The notes beneath the pieces are model-generated. The model ran no database searches. It saw nothing but the letters and a program-made list of their open reading frames with translations, and was not told the origin of the DNA. Source: Marilutibacter spongiae (GTDB lineage: Bacteria > Pseudomonadota > Gammaproteobacteria > Xanthomonadales > Xanthomonadaceae). Taken from it: 64,000 bases of DNA. The position numbers and the translations under genes were made by a program. Position 1 is the first letter of the stretch. Each line of letters begins with the position of its first letter. The stretch covers positions 149,735-213,734 of the forward strand of contig NZ_JACHTF010000004.1 in the NCBI RefSeq assembly GCF_014145325.1, written 5' to 3'. Of this stretch, positions 16,582-25,692 are shown one piece after another.

Positions 16582-16836
16582 ATGAATTTCATCATCATGT
16601 TGATCGTGGGCGGCATCGCCGGTTGGCTGGCCAGCATGGTCATGCGCACCGATGGCCAGCAGGGCATCATCCTGAACGTCGTCGTCGGCATCATCGGCGG
16701 CTTCCTCGGCGGCTTCCTGCTGCCGATGATCGGGCTGAACTTCGCCGGCTGGATCGGCTACCTGATCACCGCCCTGATCGGCGCGATCGTGCTGCTGGCG
16801 ATCGTCAACCTGTTCCGGCGTGGCCGCGTGCGCTGA
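16582..16836 (+). CDS. GlsB/YeaQ/YmgE family small membrane protein, first copy
   Basis: This 84-residue protein is made of three hydrophobic helices with the family pattern GGIAGWLAS-x-MRTDGQQG and a terminal NLFRRG. It resides in the inner membrane. The family is called transglycosylase-associated, but its role is uncertain and mainly linked to stress. It is followed after 66 nt by a homologous copy, which suggests a local tandem duplication. Confidence 0.9.
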   Translation: MNFIIMLIVGGIAGWLASMVMRTDGQQGIILNVVVGIIGGFLGGFLLPMIGLNFAGWIGYLITALIGAIVLLAIVNLFRRGRVR

Positions 16837-16902
16837 GGCGCGCGCCTTCCCGAATCCCGCGGCGCCCGGGTGGCGCCGCATCCCTATCCGACAGGAGGCG
16901 AC

Positions 16903-17172
16903 ATGGGCATCCTCATCTGGCTCGTCGTGGGCGGCATCATCGGCTGGATCGCCAGCATCATCATGCGCACCAATGCGCAGCAGGGGATCTTCCTCAACAT
17001 CATCGTCGGCATCGTCGGCGCCTTCCTCGGCGGCTGGCTCGGCGGCATGCTCGGCTACGGCAGCAGCATCAACAGCGGCGACTTCAGCCTGACCGGCCTG
17101 CTGACCTCGCTGGCCGGCGCGATCGTGCTGCTGGCGATCGTCAACCTGTTCCGGCGCGGAAAGCCGCGTTGA
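16903..17172 (+). CDS. GlsB/YeaQ/YmgE family small membrane protein, second copy
   Basis: This 89-residue paralogue shares GGIIGWIASIIMRTNAQQG and the ending IVLLAIVNLFRRG with the preceding gene. It differs mainly in a glycine/serine loop (GYGSSINSG) before the last helix. AGGAGG at 16893-16898 lies 4 nt before the ATG at 16903, which fixes the start. Both copies probably share one transcript that ends at the hairpin at 17227-17252. Confidence 0.9.
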   Translation: MGILIWLVVGGIIGWIASIIMRTNAQQGIFLNIIVGIVGAFLGGWLGGMLGYGSSINSGDFSLTGLLTSLAGAIVLLAIVNLFRRGKPR

Positions 17173-17226
17173 GGCTGGGATTGGTGATGGGTGATGGGTG
17201 ATTCGAAACACCGATCATTAGCAAGG

Positions 17227-17252
17227 AAAAGGCCCGCTCCAGCGGGCCTTTT
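17227..17252. terminator. Bidirectional intrinsic terminator
   Basis: AAAAGGCCCGCT and AGCGGGCCTTTT form a 12-bp stem with a CC loop. With A-run and T-run on both sides it can end both the glsB pair and the convergent exonuclease III gene. Confidence 0.85.
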
Positions 17253-17277
17253 CCTTTCACCAATCGCCAATCACCAA

Positions 17278-18051
17278 TCACCAATCACCCAACGACACCC
17301 ACGCGGGGGCGTGGTCGCTGGGGCGCTCCCAGGTGCGCGGCTCGCGGTCGATGCCGGCGGCGGCGCAGTGCGCGCGCAGCGCATCGGAGACCAGGGTCAG
17401 GTCGATGCGCAAGCCGCGATCGCGACGGAATCCGGCCTGTCGATAGTCCCACCAGCTGAAGATGCCGCCGTCCTCGTGATGCAGGCGGAAGGCATCGTGC
17501 AGGCCCAGGGCGCAAAGCCGGCGCAGGGCCTCGCGTTCCGCGGTCGAGGTCAGGATGTGGTCGTCGTTCCAGATCGCCGGGTCGTGCACGTCGCGGTCGT
17601 CGGGCGCGATGTTGAAATCGCCCAGCACGACCAGGCGCGGATGCCGCTGCAGCTCCTCGGCGACCCAGGCGTGCACGGCCTCGAGCCAGCGCAGCTTGTA
17701 AGCGTACTTGTCGGTGCCGACGTCCTGGCCGTTGACCACGTACAGGTTGACGACGCGTACGTCGCCGATGGTCGCGGCGATCACGCGCTTCTGTTCGTCC
17801 TCGAACCCCGGGATCCCCATCTGCACGTCACGTGCCGGCTCGCGCGACAGGATCGCCACGCCGTTGTAGGTCTTCTGCCCGGAGAACACGCTGCGGTAGC
17901 CCTGTTCGAGCAGGGCCGTGTCGGGGAAGCGACTGTCCTCGAGCTTGGTCTCCTGCAGGCACACCACGTCGGGCGCGGCATCGCCGAGCCACTGCTGCAG
18001 GTGCGGCAGGCGGACATTGAGCGAGTTGACGTTCCAGCTGACGATTTTCAT
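17278..18051 (-). CDS. xthA: Exodeoxyribonuclease III (AP endonuclease)
   Basis: This 257-residue protein belongs to the ExoIII/EEP family. It has MKIVSWNVNS at the start, the metal-binding CLQETKLED (Glu near 34), VVLGDFNIAPDD (catalytic Asp and Asn) and the terminal SDHAP motif. It cleaves DNA 5' to abasic sites and degrades 3' ends in base-excision repair. Its stop codon lies inside a TGATTGG-type repeat tract, so the last few residues (SLGDW) come from or abut repeat sequence. The divergent neighbour is the hipBA region. Confidence 0.95.
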   Translation of the reverse strand: MKIVSWNVNSLNVRLPHLQQWLGDAAPDVVCLQETKLEDSRFPDTALLEQGYRSVFSGQKTYNGVAILSREPARDVQMGIPGFEDEQKRVIAATIGDVRVVNLYVVNGQDVGTDKYAYKLRWLEAVHAWVAEELQRHPRLVVLGDFNIAPDDRDVHDPAIWNDDHILTSTAEREALRRLCALGLHDAFRLHHEDGGIFSWWDYRQAGFRRDRGLRIDLTLVSDALRAHCAAAGIDREPRTWERPSDHAPAWVSLGDW

Positions 18052-18371
18052 AGATGTACTAATCTATTGATTTCACTGTTTTTATTATTAAGTCTTGTTG
18101 AGCGTACCGCCACCGATACCCCCAACTTTCTTTGGTAGCCAGAGCCGCCGATCGCTTGACTGCCGAGCGCAACGAAAGCCATTTCACCACACGGTTCTGT
18201 TTCAGCATTCGTTGAAACCGTTCGAAGCGCTGAAACTCGGGGAACGTCGGCTTATGCGCTACGATCGATATCGTACATTTATCGTGTTCAGCGCATAAGT
18301 CAGAAATATGCGCCAATCATCATATTGACTCCTTATAGGAATTGGCACATAGTCCTACGGAGGAGGTAGCT
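18052..18371. other. AT-richer intergenic region upstream of hipBA
   Basis: This 320-bp stretch is visibly less GC-rich than its neighbours. It holds the hipBA operator-like repeats and a possible promoter (TTGACT at 18325-18330, 17 bp, CATAGT at 18348-18353). That promoter would start transcription almost on the ribosome-binding site, so it is doubtful. A leftward frame beginning with TTG at 18316 is not convincing. Confidence 0.5.
18251..18299. promoter_or_regulatory. Operator-like nested inverted repeats upstream of hipB
   Basis: CTTATGCGCT (18251-18260) and AGCGCATAAG (18290-18299) are a perfect 10-bp inverted repeat with a 29-bp spacer. Inside the left side, TACGAT and ATCGTA (18260-18275) form a second inverted repeat. 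HipB proteins bind inverted repeats to repress their own operon, so these are the likely operators, about 75-120 nt before hipB. Function is inferred. Confidence 0.6.
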
Positions 18372-18617
18372 ATGTACGACCTGGCCCGCACACCCAAGCA
18401 GATCGGCACCACCATCCGCCGCAACCGCAAGCGCCTAGGGATGAGCCAGAGCGAGCTGGGCGATCGCGTCGGCTTGCGACAAGAAACCATCTCGTTGATC
18501 GAGACCGGCAATCCGGCGACCCGGCTCGACACGATGCTGTCGGTGCTGGCAGCGCTCGATCTGGAATTTCAGATCGCCGCCCGCAGCCGCGGTTCCGATC
18601 CCCAGGACCTGATCTGA
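18372..18617 (+). CDS. hipB: HipB-type antitoxin / Xre-family repressor
   Basis: This 81-residue protein carries a helix-turn-helix at about residues 12-66 (TIRRNRKRLGMSQSELGDRVGLRQETIS), the Xre/HipB fold. It should bind the operator repeats and neutralise the HipA kinase. A strong GGAGGAGGT site 4 nt upstream sets the start at 18372 rather than the earlier in-frame start at 18342. The hipA gene begins 2 nt after its stop. Confidence 0.9.
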   Translation: MYDLARTPKQIGTTIRRNRKRLGMSQSELGDRVGLRQETISLIETGNPATRLDTMLSVLAALDLEFQIAARSRGSDPQDLI

Positions 18618-18619
18618 TC

Positions 18620-19927
18620 ATGGCCAGGACACGTCGACATCCGCCGCTGCGCGTGTACCAGAACGATCGGTTGGTCGGGCATCTGATGAAGGAGCCCAGC
18701 GGTGCCATCGAGTTCCGTTACGACCGTGAATGGTTAGAGCGCAGCAGGGCCTTTCCAGTCTCGCTGTCACTCCCGCTGCGCGAGGACCCCTGGCGCGGCG
18801 AGCCGGTCGCCGCGGTCTTCGAGAACCTGTTGCCAGACTTGGACGATCTACGAAAGCGCGTGGCCGAGAAGGTCGGTGCGGCCGGCGCCGATGCCTACAG
18901 CTTGCTGGCTGCGATTGGCAGGGACTGCATCGGCGCCTTGCAGTTCATCGCCGGCGATGCTGCGCCGGAAAGCACATCAGCGCTCTCCGGGGAGCCACTC
19001 GACGATGAAGCCATCGAACGGCTGCTCAAGTCGCTGGCGCAAGCCCCGCTGGGCCTCAGTCGGGACGATGACTTCAGAATCTCAGTCGCAGGCGCGCAGG
19101 AAAAGACCGCTCTGCTCCTGCTGGACGGCCAATGGCTCAAGCCGCATGGCACCACGCCGACCACACACTTGTTCAAGCCGCAGATCGGCAAATTGCCGAA
19201 CGGCATCGACCTTTCCAACAGTGTCGAGAACGAGTTCTATTGCTTGCAACTGTTGAAACATCTCGGCCTATCGGTCAATCACGCCGAAATCGCGACATTC
19301 GGCGAGACCAAGGCATTGGTCGTTGAACGCTTCGATCGGGTTTGGAGCAATGGTCGTTTGATCCGCCTGCCGCAGGAGGACTGCTGCCAGGCGCTGTCCG
19401 TGCCACCGGCACGCAAATATCAGAGCGACGGCGGCCCCGGCATTCGGAACATTGCGGAACTTCTCAAAGGCGCCGACTCGCCTGCCGACGATCATCGCAC
19501 GCTGCTCCAAGCGCAACTGGTCTTCTGGCTGATCGGCGCGACCGACGGACACGCTAAGAACATCAGCATCTTCCTGCATCCCGGCGGAAGCTACGCCATG
19601 ACGCCGCTATACGATGTGCTGACCGCGCAGCCCAGCCTCGATGCGCGCCAGATCGAACGCAAGCAGATGAAGCTTGCCATGTCGGTAGGCAACAGCAACC
19701 ACTACCGCTTCGATGAAATTCAAACCCGGCACTTCTTCCAGACCGGGGATGCGGCGGGCCTCTCGCCTTCCCTCGTTCGGAAGGCCGTTGAAGACATCGC
19801 TAATCGAATAGAATCCGCGCTTACATCGCTCGAAAGCGAACTGCCAGCAGACTTCCCGCCAGCGCTGCATAAATCTGTTAGCGCTGGCGTCGAGCGCCGG
19901 ATGAAAGTGTTGCGGGCAGGCCTGTGA
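18620..19927 (+). CDS. hipA: HipA-family serine/threonine kinase toxin
   Basis: This 435-residue protein has the HipA N-terminal couple domain (residues 1-100), the ISVAGAQEKTALL nucleotide-binding segment near 155, and the kinase core DGHAKN with catalytic Asp309 near the C-terminal lobe. E. coli HipA phosphorylates GltX to block translation and cause persistence; substrates of this branch may differ. It is 2 nt behind hipB. Codon and base use are less GC-rich than flanking genes, consistent with acquisition by transfer. All expected catalytic motifs are present, so it is probably active. Confidence 0.92.
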   Translation: MARTRRHPPLRVYQNDRLVGHLMKEPSGAIEFRYDREWLERSRAFPVSLSLPLREDPWRGEPVAAVFENLLPDLDDLRKRVAEKVGAAGADAYSLLAAIGRDCIGALQFIAGDAAPESTSALSGEPLDDEAIERLLKSLAQAPLGLSRDDDFRISVAGAQEKTALLLLDGQWLKPHGTTPTTHLFKPQIGKLPNGIDLSNSVENEFYCLQLLKHLGLSVNHAEIATFGETKALVVERFDRVWSNGRLIRLPQEDCCQALSVPPARKYQSDGGPGIRNIAELLKGADSPADDHRTLLQAQLVFWLIGATDGHAKNISIFLHPGGSYAMTPLYDVLTAQPSLDARQIERKQMKLAMSVGNSNHYRFDEIQTRHFFQTGDAAGLSPSLVRKAVEDIANRIESALTSLESELPADFPPALHKSVSAGVERRMKVLRAGL

Positions 19928-20035
19928 AAAGACAGGCCGGTGCCAAAGACGAGGGGGTGCGCAATCGCTTTCCCCTCTCTCAAAGTCAAAAAACGAGCGA
20001 TCCGCCCCGGTGGTTGGTCAAGGCGTTGGCGGTTC

Positions 20036-20134
20036 CGACGTCCCCCCGCCTTCAGTAGCGGGGCTCTTTAGAGTCCGTGGTTCATGGGGATTGGACTCCA
20101 AATCGCCGTGCTACTCAAAGGTGGGGGGACGTCG
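20036..20134. repeat. Long imperfect inverted repeat (hairpin element) downstream of hipA
   Basis: Arms at 20036-20059 and 20110-20134 pair almost completely (CGACGTCCCCCC... against ...GGGGGGACGTCG, with one insertion and two mismatches). A second, inner pair TTTAGAGTCC / GGACTCCAAA (20067-20076, 20093-20102) continues the stem. The 286-bp gap between hipA and the aldehyde dehydrogenase gene has no other feature I can support. It may be a small non-autonomous element, a structured RNA or a boundary of the hip island. Confidence 0.65.
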
Positions 20135-20213
20135 GCGGGACGTCGCGCTTATTGCACCCTACGATTTTCGACGCCTCATGCCGGGGCCCGACTACGTGGA
20201 CTGCGGCGCCCCG

Positions 20214-21632
<1,419 letters not shown>

Positions 21633-21714
21633 GGCGGCAGTGTAGCCAAGGCGCGATGCGCGGACGATGAAGCCGCGCCGCGCGTCGCCGGCCCCCACCG
21701 GCTAGAATCGACGC

Positions 21715-22257
21715 ATGACCCTGCGCCCCTACCTCGATACGTTTCCAAGCCTCGGCGAACGCGTGTACGTCGACCCCGCCGCCACCGTGATCGGTCAGGT
21801 CGAACTGGAGGACGACGTCTCCATCTGGCCGGGCTGCGTGGTCCGTGGCGACGTCAACACCATCCGCATCGGCGCGCGCAGCAACATCCAGGACGGCACC
21901 ATCGTCCACGTCACCCACGAGGGGCCGTTCACCCGCCCGGGCGGGCTTCCGACGGTCATCGCCAACGACGTCACCGTCGGCCACGGGGCGATCATCCATG
22001 CCTGCACGATCGGCGAATTCGCCCTGGTCGGCATGGGGGCGTGCGTACTCGATGGCGCGACCGTCGAGCCCTACGGCTTCGTCGGCGCCGGCGCGGTGAT
22101 ACCGCCGGGAAAAACCGTCGGCGAGGCGGAACTGTGGCTTGGCAACCCGGCGCGCTTCGTGCGAAAACTGGGACAACGCGAGATCGAACAGCTGCAGTAC
22201 AGTGCGCAGCACTACGTCAGGCTGAAGGATCGCTACCTCGGCGTCGCCGGCACCTGA
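21715..22257 (+). CDS. Gamma-class carbonic anhydrase family protein
   Basis: This 180-residue left-handed beta-helix protein shows the hexapeptide-repeat rhythm and metal-binding histidines in VHVTH, GHG and IIHAC, as in YrdA/CaiE. Members form trimers with zinc or iron at subunit interfaces; some hydrate CO2 and others have no known activity. TAGAAT lies 7 nt before the ATG, so the mRNA leader may be very short. It stands alone between calB and the RDD operon. Confidence 0.9.
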   Translation: MTLRPYLDTFPSLGERVYVDPAATVIGQVELEDDVSIWPGCVVRGDVNTIRIGARSNIQDGTIVHVTHEGPFTRPGGLPTVIANDVTVGHGAIIHACTIGEFALVGMGACVLDGATVEPYGFVGAGAVIPPGKTVGEAELWLGNPARFVRKLGQREIEQLQYSAQHYVRLKDRYLGVAGT

Positions 22258-22322
22258 GGACATCGCCACGGCCGGGGGCCACGGCACGGGGGAACGGGTG
22301 AACGGAACGAATACGGGGACAC

Positions 22323-23057
22323 ATGGCAGGGAAGCGCGCTGAGTTCGGGATGACGGGGGCCGGGACGCCGGGGGCGCCGGTGCTCGATACCTGTCGCGAC
22401 GTCGTCACGCCCGAGGGCGTGTCCCTGCGCCTGCCCGCGGCTGGCCCGATGCCGCGCGCCCTGGCCTGGCTGGTCGACTTCGCGGTCCGCGGTGCGACGT
22501 TCTTCGCCGTCAGCGTGGTGCTCGGCCTGCTCGGCAAGGCCGGCATGGGCCCGCTGGCGATCGCCCTGTTCGTGATCTTCTGGATCTACCCGATCGCCTT
22601 CGAGGCCTTGTGGAATGGCCTTACCCCGGGCAAGCGCCTGCTCGGCCTGCGCGTGGTCGCCGGCAACGGCGCCCCGGTCGGCTGGCTCGCCGCGATCGCA
22701 CGCAACCTGCTGCGCGTGGTCGACATGCTGCCCTTCGGGTACACCATCGGCCTGCTGGCCGGCTTCGCCGATCCGTGGGGCCGTCGCCTGGGCGACATGG
22801 TCGCCGGCACCCTGGTCGTGCACACGCCGCGCGCGGCCGCGCCGCGGGCGGTCGCCGCGCAGGCCGCGATGGCATCGCCGGTGCCGCTGCTGCCGCACGA
22901 GCAGGCCGCCGTGATCGCCTATGCCGAGCGCGCGCCGCGCCTGGGCATGGAGCGCCAGGTGGAGCTGGCCGAGCTGGCCTCGCCCTGGCTGGGCGCGCGC
23001 GGGCCCGTCGCCATCGATCGCCTGCACGCGATCGCCAACGGCTTGCTGGGCCGATGA
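22323..23057 (+). CDS. RDD family membrane protein
   Basis: This 244-residue protein has an RDD domain at about residues 40-165. Its signature residues occur in RALAWLVDF, GLTPGKRLLGLRV and WGRRLGDMVAG. There are three to four membrane helices and a cytoplasmic C-terminal tail of about 75 residues. RDD proteins are often transporter-like or accessory proteins. It is the first gene of a six-gene operon, and its TGA overlaps the next ATG. Confidence 0.9.
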   Translation: MAGKRAEFGMTGAGTPGAPVLDTCRDVVTPEGVSLRLPAAGPMPRALAWLVDFAVRGATFFAVSVVLGLLGKAGMGPLAIALFVIFWIYPIAFEALWNGLTPGKRLLGLRVVAGNGAPVGWLAAIARNLLRVVDMLPFGYTIGLLAGFADPWGRRLGDMVAGTLVVHTPRAAAPRAVAAQAAMASPVPLLPHEQAAVIAYAERAPRLGMERQVELAELASPWLGARGPVAIDRLHAIANGLLGR

Positions 23058-24079
23058 AGCAGGAACGCTTCGTCCAGCGCCACGACGCCGAGTGGCAGGC
23101 CCTCGAGGACTGGCTCGACGCGCGCAGCGTGGCCCGCAAGGCGCGCCGGGAGCGCCGTGGCTGGGAGGGCCTGCGCGACCACGAGATGCCGGCCCGGTAC
23201 CGGCGCCTGTGCCAGCACCTCGCGCTCGCCCGCCGCCGCGGCTACAGCGCGGTGCTCACCCAGCGGCTGGAGGACATCGTGCTGCGCGGGCATGGCGTGC
23301 TGTACCAGACGCCTCCGCCGCGCTGGCAGTCCGCGCTGGAGTTCCTGGTGGCCGGCTTCCCGCGCCTGGTGCGCGCCGAGCGCGGCTGCATGCTGGCCTC
23401 GCTGCTGCTGTTCGCGTTGCCGCTGGCGACGATCTTCGTTGCCATCCAGATGCGGCCGGAGATCGCCGCGTCGCTGTTCGAGCCGCAGCAGCTGGCCCAG
23501 TTCGAGCAGATGTACGACCCCGCCGACCCGGAGCGCGCACTGGGCCGCGACAGCGAAACCAACCTGATGATGTTCGGCCACTACATCTGGAACAACATCA
23601 GCATCGGTTTCCGCACTTTCGCCAGCGGCCTGCTCGCCGGCATCGGCTCGGTGGTGGTGCTGGTGTTCAACGGCATCACCATCGGCGGCGTGGCCGGGCA
23701 CCTGCAGGCGGTCGGCCACGGCGATCCGTTCTGGCGCTTCGTCGCCGGCCATTCGGCTCCGGAGCTGACCGCGATCGTGATCGCCGGCGGGGCCGGCCTG
23801 CGGCTGGGCCTGGGGCTGGTCGCGCCGGGCCGGCGACGGCGCATCGATGCCCTGGTCGAGGGCGGCATGCGCGGCGCGCGCCTGTGCGTGGGCATCTTCG
23901 CGATGCTCCTGTTCGCGGCCTTCGTCGAGGCCTTCTGGTCGTCGATCGGCTGGATGCCGGCCTGGATCAAGTACACCGTCGGCGCCGGCCTGTGGGCCGG
24001 GGTACTGGGCTGGCTGATGCTCGGCGGCCGCCACCTGGGACCGCTGGACGCGGAAGACGACCTGGGTACCGGCGCATGA
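23054..24079 (+). CDS. Stage II sporulation protein M (SpoIIM)-like membrane protein
   Basis: This 341-residue protein has a cytoplasmic helical N-terminal part (about 1-105). Five or more membrane segments follow, including the conserved YIWNNISIGFRTFASG stretch and GHSAPELTAIVIAGGAGL. Outside Firmicutes, SpoIIM-like proteins occur next to RDD and MoxR genes and have no sporulation role. A shared envelope function with the operon is inferred. Its start and stop both overlap neighbours by 4 nt. Confidence 0.88.
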   Translation: MKQERFVQRHDAEWQALEDWLDARSVARKARRERRGWEGLRDHEMPARYRRLCQHLALARRRGYSAVLTQRLEDIVLRGHGVLYQTPPPRWQSALEFLVAGFPRLVRAERGCMLASLLLFALPLATIFVAIQMRPEIAASLFEPQQLAQFEQMYDPADPERALGRDSETNLMMFGHYIWNNISIGFRTFASGLLAGIGSVVVLVFNGITIGGVAGHLQAVGHGDPFWRFVAGHSAPELTAIVIAGGAGLRLGLGLVAPGRRRRIDALVEGGMRGARLCVGIFAMLLFAAFVEAFWSSIGWMPAWIKYTVGAGLWAGVLGWLMLGGRHLGPLDAEDDLGTGA

Positions 24080-25692
24080 ACCTGGAGTCGCTGACCGTCG
24101 CGCTGCGTCCACGCACCGCCTGGGAAGCGGTCGAGCTGGGCACCGCCCTGACCCGCCGCCACGCCCGCGCGATCTGGGTCCCCTGGCTGCTCGCCAGCGC
24201 GGCGATGTTCGTCGCCGTCAACGCCCTGGCCTGGGGCGTGGGCATGATGTGGCTGGCGCCGCTGACGATGTGGTGGCTCAAGCCGGCCTTCGACCGCATC
24301 CCCCTGTACGTATTGTCGCGTGCGGTGTTCGGCACCGTCCCCGGCACCGCCGATACCCTGCGTGCGCAGTTCACCTGGGGCGTGCGCTGGCTGCTGCCCT
24401 ACCTCACCTGGCGCCGGCTCAGCCCGGTGCGTTCGATGAACCTGCCGGTCGACCTGCTCGAGGGCGGCCAGGGCGCCGAAGCGCGGGCGCGCCGGCGCAT
24501 CCTCGTTGGGCCGAGCTACGGCGTCGCCTCGCTGACCACCCTGCTGTGCGTGCACTTCGAGCTCGCCGTGTACCTGGGCACGATCTCGCTGGCGCTGCTG
24601 TTCGTGCCGCCGGAGTACCTGGCCCGCACCGCGCAGGGCCTGTGGGAGGCGATGCAGGCACCCCCCACCTGGCTGGACCTGACCACGAACGCGGTCTACT
24701 GGCTGGCGGTGACGCTCATCCAGCCGTTCTACGTCGGCGCCGGGTTCGGGCTCTATCTCAACCGGCGCACCGAAGTGGAGGCCTGGGACATCGAGATCGT
24801 GCTGCGCCGCCTGGCCGCGCGGCTGTCCCGGGCCAGCGCGCCGCTGCTGCTGGCCCTCGCCCTGCTCGGCCCGGCCGCGCTCGCACCTGCATGGGGCCAG
24901 GAGGCGGACACGGGCACCGCCCCCGTCGCGCAGGAAGCCGGCGAACCCGACCCCGACGACGCAGGGGAAGAGGTGCCCAGCGGCCCTCCGACCCTGCCCG
25001 CCGTGTTCGGCGATGTCGCCGACGACGCCGCATTGCGCGAGGCGGTGGCGCGTGCATACGAGGACCCGACGGTCTCGCCCAGGCGCACGGTCACCACCTG
25101 GAAACCGATCGACGACGAGGACGAAGAGAAGGCGCCACGGGACATGAGCGCGCTGGCCCGGCTCGCCGAAGCGATCGGCAAGGCCATCGCCCTGGCCGGC
25201 GAGTACGGGCTCTGGTTCCTGGCGGGCATGCTGGCGATCGTCCTGCTCGTCACCGCCCGGCGCTGGCTGCCCTGGCTGCGCGGCGGCATGCGCCGGCGCG
25301 TGCGCGAGGACGCCGAGATCGAGCGTACGCCGACCGAAGCGCCCGCCCCCCTGCCCGACGACATCCCCACCGCCGTGCGCCGCTTGTGGCAGGCGGGCCA
25401 TGCGCGCGACGCGCTGGCGCTGCTGTACCGCGCCAGCGTCGCGGCGATGAGCGCGCGCGCCAACGTGGTGCTGGTCCCCGGTGCGACCGAGGCGGCGGTG
25501 CTGCGCGCGTCGCGCCGGATGCCGGAGCCGGCCGACCGCGAGGCCTTCGAAGCCATGGTGCGGCAATGGCAGTACGCCGCCTACGCCGGGCGCCTGCCCG
25601 CCGAAGACGCATTCGAGGCGCAGCTGGCGCTGCTGGCCGATCGCTTCGACTGGCGTCGCGGCGACGCGCCGTCGACGGAGGTGCCGGCATGA
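24076..25692 (+). CDS. DUF4129-containing multi-pass membrane protein
   Basis: This 538-residue protein has several N-terminal membrane segments (about 35-275) and a periplasmic acidic linker (about 280-350, rich in Asp, Glu and Pro). A further membrane helix lies near 380, and a C-terminal DUF4129 region (about 430-530) resembles the end of DUF4129 proteins of MoxR operons. No enzymatic motif is visible. It probably forms a membrane scaffold with the DUF4350 and DUF58 products. Confidence 0.82.
   Translation: MNLESLTVALRPRTAWEAVELGTALTRRHARAIWVPWLLASAAMFVAVNALAWGVGMMWLAPLTMWWLKPAFDRIPLYVLSRAVFGTVPGTADTLRAQFTWGVRWLLPYLTWRRLSPVRSMNLPVDLLEGGQGAEARARRRILVGPSYGVASLTTLLCVHFELAVYLGTISLALLFVPPEYLARTAQGLWEAMQAPPTWLDLTTNAVYWLAVTLIQPFYVGAGFGLYLNRRTEVEAWDIEIVLRRLAARLSRASAPLLLALALLGPAALAPAWGQEADTGTAPVAQEAGEPDPDDAGEEVPSGPPTLPAVFGDVADDAALREAVARAYEDPTVSPRRTVTTWKPIDDEDEEKAPRDMSALARLAEAIGKAIALAGEYGLWFLAGMLAIVLLVTARRWLPWLRGGMRRRVREDAEIERTPTEAPAPLPDDIPTAVRRLWQAGHARDALALLYRASVAAMSARANVVLVPGATEAAVLRASRRMPEPADREAFEAMVRQWQYAAYAGRLPAEDAFEAQLALLADRFDWRRGDAPSTEVPA

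Noticed and set aside
18059..18316. 85-residue minus-strand frame in the hipBA upstream region
   Set aside because: It begins with TTG, overlaps the operator repeats and matches no family; kept only as a note on the region.
20036..20134. Integron attC site or tRNA remnant
   Set aside because: No RYYYAAC/GTTRRRY ends, no cloverleaf and no integrase; it is only a hairpin-forming repeat.
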